A DNA stretch of 9,834 bases from Chloroflexota bacterium (GTDB lineage: Bacteria > Chloroflexota > Dehalococcoidia > Dehalococcoidales > RBG-16-60-22): NCBI GenBank assembly GCA_016190585.1, contig JACPQH010000092.1, positions 1 to 9,834 on the forward strand, in the 5' to 3' direction. The position numbers and the translations under genes are program-made. Positions 1 to 4,968 of this stretch are shown piece after piece (positions within the stretch are counted from its first letter, which is position 1; the number at the start of each line of letters is the position of its first letter). The notes beneath the pieces are model-generated. The model ran no database searches. It saw only the letters and a list, made by a program, of their open reading frames with translations, and was not told the origin of the DNA.

Positions 1-325
1 CCGCGGAGACGACGAGGATGCCCCCGTCCATCTGGGCCGCCCCGGTGATCATGTTCTTGATGTAGTCCGCGTGGCCGGGGCAGTCGACGTGGGCGTAGTG
101 CCTCTTGTCCGTCTCATACTCGATGTGGGAGATCGCTATCGTCAAACCGCGCGCCTTCTCTTCAGGGGCGGCGTTGATCATATCATAAGTAATGAACTGG
201 GTCTTGTTGTACTTGGACAGCACCATGGTTATCGCCGCGCTCAGCGTCGTTTTACCGTGAGCCACATGGCCGATGGTGCCCACGTTCACATGCGGCTTGT
301 TCCTCGTAAATTTCTGTTTCCCCAT
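1..325 (-). CDS. tuf: Elongation factor Tu, N-terminal part (partial)
   Basis: EF-Tu is the GTPase that delivers aminoacyl-tRNA to the ribosomal A site. The 108 visible codons cover the start of the GTP-binding domain, and the gene continues past the left edge. The start at 325 follows an ideal GGAGG (331-335) and gives the usual EF-Tu N-terminus ([11 protein letters not shown] at residues 10-20). Visible motifs are the P-loop GHVAHGKTT (19-27), switch I ending in ARGLTIAIS, and the G3 motif DCPGH. Two features are unusual. The P-loop Asp of the near-universal GHVDHGKT is Ala22. Switch I reads DMINAAPEE where typical EF-Tu has DQIDNAPEE, and TIAIS where TINTS is usual. The ATG lies 22 bases from the end of tRNA-Thr(GGU), so tRNA and tuf are probably cotranscribed, as in the E. 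coli tufB operon. Identity is certain; whether it is the only or a divergent second tuf copy cannot be seen here. Confidence 0.97.
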   Translation of the reverse strand, partial: MGKQKFTRNKPHVNVGTIGHVAHGKTTLSAAITMVLSKYNKTQFITYDMINAAPEEKARGLTIAISHIEYETDKRHYAHVDCPGHADYIKNMITGAAQMDGGILVVSA

Positions 326-346
326 TTATTCCTCCGTTTGTTTACC

Positions 347-419
347 AGCCCACAATCAGATTCGAACTGATGACCCCGTTCTTACCAAGAACGTGCTCTG
401 CCGACTGAGCTATGTGGGC
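347..419 (-). tRNA. thrT: tRNA-Thr (anticodon GGU)
   Basis: This is a complete 73-nt cloverleaf. The acceptor GCCCACA pairs with TGTGGGC, the D-stem is GCTC/GAGC, the anticodon stem is CGTTC/GAACG around loop TTGGTAA (anticodon GGT), and the T-stem ATCAG/CTGAT is perfect around TTCGAAT. The discriminator is T and CCA is not encoded. It is the last tRNA before tuf, matching the position of thrT in the E. coli tufB operon. Confidence 0.96.
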
Positions 420-468
420 ATTGATAGCATTATATCCAGTTTCTTGATACCTTGTCCAGTGGGTTTAC

Positions 469-553
469 TGGAGGGGACAGGATTCGAACCTGTGAAGCCC
501 TTCCGGGCGGCAGTTTTACAGACTGCTCCGATTAGCCACTCCGGCACCCCTCC
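469..553 (-). tRNA. tyrU: tRNA-Tyr (anticodon GUA)
   Basis: This is an 85-nt class II tRNA with a long variable arm. The acceptor GGAGGGG pairs with CCCCTCC, the anticodon stem GCAGT/ACTGC encloses CTGTAAA (anticodon GTA), and the T-arm is ACAGG-TTCGAAT-CCTGT. The discriminator is A and CCA is not encoded. It is the middle tRNA of the operon. The 49 bases separating it from tRNA-Thr(GGU) contain no further tRNA, so the glycine tRNA found here in E. coli is absent. Confidence 0.96.
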
Positions 554-571
554 TCGCTGGGTCGAGACTCC

Positions 572-644
572 AGCCCGAGAGGGGAGTCGAACCCGCTAAC
601 CTACCGATTACAAGTCGGTTGCGCTGCCATTGCGCTACTCGGGC
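572..644 (-). tRNA. thrU: tRNA-Thr (anticodon UGU)
   Basis: This is a 73-nt tRNA and the first transcribed gene of the operon. The acceptor GCCCGAG/CTCGGGC, D-stem GCGC/GCGC and anticodon stem ACCGA/TCGGT are perfect; the loop CTTGTAA gives anticodon TGT. The T-loop TTCGACT is normal, but its stem (GCGGG against CCCCT) has one C-C mismatch and a terminal G-T pair. The discriminator is T and CCA is not encoded. It lies 18 bases upstream of tRNA-Tyr. Confidence 0.93.
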
Positions 645-672
645 GCTGACATAAGCTCGTTTTTACCTCAAT

Positions 673-702
673 ATTATAGAAAAATGACCCCGGTAAAGTC
701 AA
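673..702 (-). promoter_or_regulatory. Promoter (proximal) of the tRNA-tuf operon
   Basis: On the minus strand, TTGACT (702-697) and a consensus TATAAT (678-673) are separated by 18 bases. Transcription would start near 666, leaving a leader of about 22 bases before tRNA-Thr(UGU). The near-consensus boxes fit a strongly expressed stable-RNA operon. Confidence 0.8.
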
Positions 703-713
703 TCCAAGTTTCG

Positions 714-742
714 ATTATACACGAGTGCCGGCCGCGGGTCAA
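714..742 (-). promoter_or_regulatory. Promoter (distal) of the tRNA-tuf operon
   Basis: A second minus-strand pair, TTGACC (742-737) and TATAAT (719-714), has an optimal 17-base spacer. It sits about 40 bases upstream of the proximal promoter and would start near 707. Tandem promoters are common for rRNA and tRNA operons. Confidence 0.7.
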
Positions 743-811
743 CCGCCGGGCTGGTTCCGATCCGGCTCAATCCTGGCCGTAATACGGCAACTCGCCTCCG
801 TAAGTAACATG

Positions 812-843
812 AAAAAAAAGGGGCGAGGATAATCCTCGCCCCC
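812..843 (-). terminator. Intrinsic terminator of the htrA-like gene
   Basis: Read on the minus strand, a 10-bp GC-rich stem (842-833 with 829-820, arms GGGGCGAGGA and TCCTCGCCCC) with a 3-base loop is followed directly by eight T residues (819-812). It lies about 58 bases past the protease stop codon. No T run follows it on the plus strand, so it acts in one direction. Confidence 0.88.
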
Positions 844-900
844 TTCGTACTTCGACACGCTCGCCGGGAGCGGCCCGCGCGGGTTAACGATTCCAGGCGG

Positions 901-2061
901 CTACTCCCCGTACAGCCGGAAATGGCCGTCCCAGGGCAGGGGGATCCGCGGCCGCGGCTGGGGGACTATCCGGTGGGCGACCTGGGCCGGCCGGGCTTCC
1001 AGGGTCACCGCGACATCGAGCGACTGACCGCCGCGGAGCACCGTAAGTTCGACCGTGTCGCCCACCAGCTTCGAAACCACGTATGCCGCCAGCTCCTCGA
1101 CGCTGGACACCGCCTTGCCGTCGATTGACGTTATGACATCGCCACCCCGGGCGGGTTCACCCCGGGCGCCGACGCCGCCGCCCTCAAGCCCCGCCTTTTC
1201 CGCGGGGCTGTCGGGAGCGACTGTGATAACATAAACGCCGCCGTCAACGCCGGTCCCCAGACTGCCGGCCAGCGACGGTGTCAACGCCGTGCCGGTGATG
1301 CCGAGCCAGGCTCGGGCCAGCGAGACCCCCGCCTTGAGCGAGGGCAGGACCCTGGCGGCAGTGTTGGCGGCTACCGCGAAGCCGATGCCGCGCGCCCCCG
1401 CCGCCGCCTCGACCGCCGTGTTGATGCCGATAACCTCGCCGTCGGTGTTAAGCAGCGGGCCGCCCGAGTTTCCCGGGTTGATGGCGGCATCCGTCTGCAG
1501 CAGGCCGGTCAGCCCGGTACCCAGGCTGCGGCCCACGCCGCTGATGACGCCGACCGTTATCGAGGCGCTGAGCCCGTAGGGATTGCCCAGGGCGATGGCC
1601 ATCTCGCCGGGCCTGACGGCGTCCGAGTCGCCCAGCCGGAGCGGGGTTATCCCGGACACCTCGGCCGGATCAACGCGTATCAGCGCCAGGTCGTTGCCCG
1701 GGTCGACGCCGACCACGCTGGCCGCAACGGTCCTGCCATCCCTGAACTGCACGCGGACGCTGGCGGCGCCGTCCACCACGTGGTTGTTGGTCAGGATGTT
1801 GCCCTGGTCATCCACCAGGAAGCCGGAGCCCAGCCCCGACTGCCCGCGCCCGCCAATCCCAGCCGGCTGCGTTACCTGTACCTCCACCACCGCCGGGCTG
1901 GCGCTCTCATAAATTGACGTCACGGTATCCTCGCTATAGAGGATGGGCGCGGCCGACGCCGCCTGCGGGCCGAGGGTCACACCGGCCCCCGCCGTGTAGG
2001 CCGCCCCGGTAATCATGATTACCCCGAGCACGGCAAGCAATATCTTTCTTATGCCTTTCAT
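901..2061 (-). CDS. HtrA/DegP-family serine protease with one PDZ domain
   Basis: This is an extracytoplasmic quality-control protease of 386 aa that degrades misfolded exported proteins. Residues 1-38 form a signal sequence or anchor: basic MKGIRK, then a hydrophobic stretch, then an ASA site near 35-37. The trypsin-like domain spans about 45-245. Its complete triad is His94 in TNNHVVDG, Asp124 in GNDLALI and Ser199 in GNSGGPL. One PDZ domain spans about 250-355. PDZ has a Gly/Arg-rich insertion (about 293-307) between SPAEKAGL and GDVIT. After PDZ there is a basic, proline-rich tail of about 30 residues. One PDZ plus an N-terminal hydrophobic segment is the usual DegS or Gram-positive/Chloroflexi HtrA layout. 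The start follows a clear AAGGAG five to six bases upstream. It is transcribed alone, from a promoter near 2155 to the terminator at 812-843. Confidence 0.95.
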   Translation of the reverse strand: MKGIRKILLAVLGVIMITGAAYTAGAGVTLGPQAASAAPILYSEDTVTSIYESASPAVVEVQVTQPAGIGGRGQSGLGSGFLVDDQGNILTNNHVVDGAASVRVQFRDGRTVAASVVGVDPGNDLALIRVDPAEVSGITPLRLGDSDAVRPGEMAIALGNPYGLSASITVGVISGVGRSLGTGLTGLLQTDAAINPGNSGGPLLNTDGEVIGINTAVEAAAGARGIGFAVAANTAARVLPSLKAGVSLARAWLGITGTALTPSLAGSLGTGVDGGVYVITVAPDSPAEKAGLEGGGVGARGEPARGGDVITSIDGKAVSSVEELAAYVVSKLVGDTVELTVLRGGQSLDVAVTLEARPAQVAHRIVPQPRPRIPLPWDGHFRLYGE

Positions 2062-2154
2062 ATTTGCTCCTTTCTTCTAAACTCAGTAATGGACAGGCCT
2101 TGCAGGTCTTCCACCCGGCCCCTTCCCTCCACCTTTTTCTATGGTACTTTGCGG

Positions 2155-2187
2155 ATTATAACTACTATTTCTTAACGAATTATTAAG
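2155..2187 (-). promoter_or_regulatory. Candidate regulated promoter of the htrA-like gene
   Basis: The minus strand has a consensus TATAAT at 2160-2155, about 94 bases upstream of the protease ATG. No hexamer resembling TTGACA sits 16-18 bases further up. That place is taken by CTTAACGAATTATTAAG (2171-2187), a 5-bp inverted repeat that also reads as two TTAA half-sites 11 bases apart. A good -10, a missing -35 and half-sites one helical turn apart would suit activation by an OmpR/PhoP-type response regulator. This is inference. Confidence 0.35.
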
Positions 2188-2234
2188 CGCGCGGGATAGT
2201 ACCGGGAGATACCTAAATTTCACCCGCCGGCTTC

Positions 2235-2263
2235 TTGACAAAACCCGAGCCGGGTAATACAGT
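2235..2263 (+). promoter_or_regulatory. Candidate promoter of the OCD/AlaDH gene
   Basis: A perfect TTGACA (2235-2240) is followed after 17 bases by TACAGT (2258-2263), four of six matches to the -10 consensus. Transcription would start near 2270, about 26 bases before the ATG at 2296. The -35 is convincing and the -10 is weak. Confidence 0.4.
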
Positions 2264-2295
2264 CAGGGACGAAGAACGTTAGTGAGGGTAGCGCT

Positions 2296-3255
2296 ATGCC
2301 GACACTCCTGCTGAGGCGGAGCCAGGTGACCGGCCTGCTTGACATGGGCGAGGTCATCGCGGCCGTCGAGCAGGCCTTCCGGGACTGGGCCGCGGGCCGG
2401 GCCAGGATGCCCGCCAAGGCCTACCTGCTGCTGGACAAGGGCGATTTTCGGGCGATGCCTGCGGCCGTGCCCGGCGCGGCGGGCATGAAGTGGGTGAATG
2501 TCCACCCGCAGAACCCGGGAATCGGGCTGCCCACCGTCATGGGCACCATCATTTACAGCGACCCTGACACCGGCTACCCGCTGGCGATAATGGACGCTAC
2601 CGAGATCACCGCTTACCGCACCGGGGCCACCTCGGCCGTGGCTTCCCGTTACCTGGCCCGAAAGGACTCCCGGACGCTGGGGCTCATCGGCGCGGGACGC
2701 CAGGCCTACACGCAGCTCCTGGCCCATGCCGTCCTTTTCAACCTGGAGCTGGTCAAGGTCTTCGACCCCTCCCGTGAAGCCGTGAGCAGGCTGGCCGCGC
2801 GTTTTCCCGGGCTGACCGTCCGGGAGGCCACCGCCGAAGACGCCGCGGCGTCGGATATCGTGTGTACCGTCACGCCCACCCGCCAGCCGGTCGTCATGAG
2901 GTCCTGGGTCAAGCCCGGCGTCCATATCAACGCGGTCGGCGCGGACGCCCCCGGCAAAGAGGAGCTGGAGCCCGCGGTCCTCAGCGCCGCCGCCGTATTC
3001 GTTGACGATATCAAGCAGGCTAGCGGCGGCGGCGAGATCAACGTGCCGGTAAGCCGGGGACTATTCAAAATCGAAGACATCCGCGCCACACTGGGCGAGG
3101 TGATAACCGGGCAGAAGACCGGGCGCGCCAGCGCCGGGGACATAACGGTGTTCGACTCCACGGGCGTCGCCATCGAGGACATCGCCGTCGCCCGCCTTGT
3201 CTACCAGAAAGCCGCCGGAGCGGCCGGGCTGCTCCGCCTGGACCTGGTGGACTAG
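2296..3255 (+). CDS. Ornithine cyclodeaminase/mu-crystallin family, probable alanine dehydrogenase
   Basis: This NAD(P)-dependent cytoplasmic enzyme has 319 aa, full length for the family. Residues 1-120 form the substrate and dimer domain. It contains FRAMPA (Arg52), MKWVN (Lys65), GLPTVMG (77-83), LAIMDAT (96-102) and RTGA (109-112). The Arg and Lys are the conserved pair that contacts the substrate carboxylate. The Rossmann domain starts at GLIGAGRQAY (129-138), with an acidic residue ending the second strand (VFDPSR). Later motifs are NAVGADAPGKEEL (212-224), GGEINV (245-250) and FDSTG (286-290). By recollection, the whole protein resembles the Archaeoglobus alanine dehydrogenase of this superfamily closely, including the positions of Arg52 and Lys65. 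Reductive amination of pyruvate is therefore more likely than ornithine cyclization. Ketimine reductase is another possibility. GAGGG seven bases upstream supports the start. It appears monocistronic. Confidence 0.9.
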   Translation: MPTLLLRRSQVTGLLDMGEVIAAVEQAFRDWAAGRARMPAKAYLLLDKGDFRAMPAAVPGAAGMKWVNVHPQNPGIGLPTVMGTIIYSDPDTGYPLAIMDATEITAYRTGATSAVASRYLARKDSRTLGLIGAGRQAYTQLLAHAVLFNLELVKVFDPSREAVSRLAARFPGLTVREATAEDAAASDIVCTVTPTRQPVVMRSWVKPGVHINAVGADAPGKEELEPAVLSAAAVFVDDIKQASGGGEINVPVSRGLFKIEDIRATLGEVITGQKTGRASAGDITVFDSTGVAIEDIAVARLVYQKAAGAAGLLRLDLVD

Positions 3256-3282
3256 CGCTGTTTCCTAAACGACTATAAAAAT

Positions 3283-3360
3283 CTCCTCGCCCCTTGCGGT
3301 AGAAGGCTAGAGGTGAGGGGTGGCGAGCCTGTCGAGCCGGCGGCGCGCCCGCCGGCAGGC
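3283..3360 (+). repeat. Repeat-rich intergenic segment with a strong hairpin
   Basis: The gap between the OCD gene and the next gene is 173 bases and non-coding. It holds CTCGCC (3286-3291) opposed by GGCGAG (3322-3327), with an inner CCTT/AAGG stem. A perfect 8-bp GC stem follows, GCCGGCGG (3336-3343) with CCGCCGGC (3349-3356) around CGCGC. GCCT and AGGC extend that stem across a bulge. No T run follows, so factor-independent termination is doubtful. A dispersed palindromic (REP-like) remnant is plausible. Confidence 0.5.
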
Positions 3361-3428
3361 CCAGGGTACGCCGGGTTCACAGGTAATCCCGTTGCTCACC
3401 GGAGCGAAAAATTTACAGGAGGCCAATC

Positions 3429-3767
3429 ATGGAGGACAAGCGCGTTATTCTGCTGAGGGGTACGGACTGCCGGCCGGAGGATGAAGCCAAATTCAACACC
3501 TGGTACGACCAGGTGCACATCCCGATGCTGCTCAAATTCGGCGGCGTGCGGGACGCCACCCGCTACCAGTTGCTGAGCGGCGACGGCGGCCAGTACCCCC
3601 GGTACCTGACCATGTACACCTTTGACAACCGCCAGGCTTTCGCCGACTACGAGGTCAGCCCCGAGATGGCGGCCGCCCGCGCGGATGTCCGGGAGACCTG
3701 GCAGGACCACATGTTCCAGAGCCTGTGGCGGGCGCAGTACGAGACGCTGAGGACCTGGCGAAAATAG
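3429..3767 (+). CDS. Small dimeric alpha/beta-barrel (EthD/ABM-like) protein
   Basis: A 112-aa protein with no signal peptide or membrane segment. The motif FNTWYDQVHIP (22-32) with His30, then a strand around TRYQLL (45-50) and RYLTMYTFD (58-66), looks like the ferredoxin-like dimeric alpha/beta-barrel superfamily. That superfamily includes EthD-like proteins, antibiotic-biosynthesis monooxygenases and muconolactone isomerases. Members often act on hydrophobic or aromatic compounds, but the substrate cannot be read from the sequence. The start is well supported by AGGAGG six bases upstream. The gene stands between the OCD gene and the SbcD-like gene with 173- and 97-base gaps. It is probably its own unit, so its neighbours say little about its role. 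The fold assignment is fairly secure and the function is unknown. Confidence 0.8.
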   Translation: MEDKRVILLRGTDCRPEDEAKFNTWYDQVHIPMLLKFGGVRDATRYQLLSGDGGQYPRYLTMYTFDNRQAFADYEVSPEMAAARADVRETWQDHMFQSLWRAQYETLRTWRK

Positions 3768-3864
3768 CACGGGGACCCAACCCGCTCCACCGGGGTTGAA
3801 CCACGGCGCCGCGATGTCCTAGAATGGGGTCAGTTAAAAAGGAGCAAGCTTAACAGCCAGAAAG

Positions 3865-4968
3865 ATGATCAAGGTACTGCATACGGCCGATGTCCATCTC
3901 GGGCGGCGTTTTGTCGGCCTGGAGGGAAAAGCCGCCGAGTACCGCGCCCACCTGCTGCGCACCTTCGTGAGGATCGCGGAACTGGCGGAGCTGGAGAAGG
4001 TGGCGCTCCTGCTGGTTGCCGGCGACCTTTTTGACACCAACCGCCTGCACGGCGTCACTATCGAAAGGGTGATTTCCGTGTTCCGCAAGCTGGACTCGGC
4101 CCGCATCAGGGTAGGCATCGTACCTGGTGTAAACGACGCTTACGGGGAAGACTCCATCTACCAGTCGATGCGGTTCCCGCCCAATGTGACCGTTTTTTCC
4201 CCGGAGAGGCCCCGGTATATTTTTGATGATCTCGGCCTGACGGTCCACGCCCCGGCGCCCGGCGAAGGGCTGGCGGGGCTCGCGCCGGAGGAACGCGCGC
4301 GCTGGAACATCGGCCTGGCCCACACCGCGCTACAAGCCCCCGGTGGCGCGGGCGGCGAAACAACCGGCATCAGCGAGAACGACATCGCTGGCTCCGGCCT
4401 TGATTACCTGGCGCTGGGGTCCCGCCACAACTTCCAGGACTGCTCCCGGGGCGAGACCCGGGCCGGCTACAGCGGGTCGCCGGAGCCTCTCGAAGCGGGC
4501 AGCAGCACCGGAAGCGTGGCGCTGGTTACGCTGCGGGGGAAGGGCAGCGTCGAGGTCAGGCAGGTGCGGGTGGGCACCCGGCAGTGGGAGGCTGTAACGG
4601 TAGATGTCAGCGAGCACGAGTCTCCCGGCGATGTCAGCAAGCTCATCGAGGCCCGGGCGGACCCGAACCTTATCCTCGAAATAACCCTGACCGGGCAAGC
4701 CGGCCTGGATTTCCACCTCGATTGTCCCGAAATCGCGCGGGCGCTCAGCCGGGAGTTTTTCCACCTGCGGCTGCTCGACCAGACTCACCCGAGACTCGAC
4801 GAGCCGAAAGAAGCGGCTTTCCCGGAAAAAACGGTCACGGGACGGTTTCACAGGACTGCCGGGGAGCGCATCGCCGCCGCCGGCTCGGGCGAAGAAAAAG
4901 AACTCTACGAGGCGGTCTTGAAGCTCGGCTTCGCCCTGCTGCGCGGCCGACCGCGGGCGCTCGAATGA
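3865..4968 (+). CDS. SbcD/Mre11-like metallophosphoesterase with degenerate active site
   Basis: A 367-aa relative of the nuclease subunit of SbcCD/Mre11-Rad50 and of YhaO. The calcineurin-like domain fills about 1-190 and a capping or partner-binding region follows. Retained motifs are HTADVHLG (Asp9, His11), AGDLFD (Asp54), a His in GLAH (153) and the last His of LGSRHNFQ (188). Changed residues: the GNHD motif reads GVND (88-91), so the metal-binding Asn is Val89 and the catalytic His is Asn90; the GHxH motif reads GSRH, so its first His is Ser186. Three of the residues required for nuclease activity are therefore missing. The start gives the normal family N-terminus. The only strong ribosome-site-like AAGGAG lies about 20 bases upstream, so initiation may be weak. 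Its stop overlaps the next gene's start (ATGA), indicating translational coupling and a complex. A nuclease-inactive or altered-specificity subunit is the likely reading. Confidence 0.87.
   Translation: MIKVLHTADVHLGRRFVGLEGKAAEYRAHLLRTFVRIAELAELEKVALLLVAGDLFDTNRLHGVTIERVISVFRKLDSARIRVGIVPGVNDAYGEDSIYQSMRFPPNVTVFSPERPRYIFDDLGLTVHAPAPGEGLAGLAPEERARWNIGLAHTALQAPGGAGGETTGISENDIAGSGLDYLALGSRHNFQDCSRGETRAGYSGSPEPLEAGSSTGSVALVTLRGKGSVEVRQVRVGTRQWEAVTVDVSEHESPGDVSKLIEARADPNLILEITLTGQAGLDFHLDCPEIARALSREFFHLRLLDQTHPRLDEPKEAAFPEKTVTGRFHRTAGERIAAAGSGEEKELYEAVLKLGFALLRGRPRALE

Noticed and set aside
766..776. CTCAATCCTGG as a second copy of the right-hand inverted-repeat element
   Set aside because: Only 11 bases match one terminal repeat, with no second terminus nearby, so it may be chance. 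It is mentioned only as a lead.
3778..3798. CAACCC/GGGTTG hairpin after the small barrel gene as a terminator
   Set aside because: A 6-bp stem with a 9-base loop and no T run is too weak to call.
4584..4964. Upstream extension of the ATPase open frame (127 further residues)
   Set aside because: It lies entirely inside the SbcD-like gene in another frame, is low-complexity and Arg/Pro-rich, and has no family similarity. The ATG at 4965 gives the conserved N-terminus and an ATGA coupling overlap.
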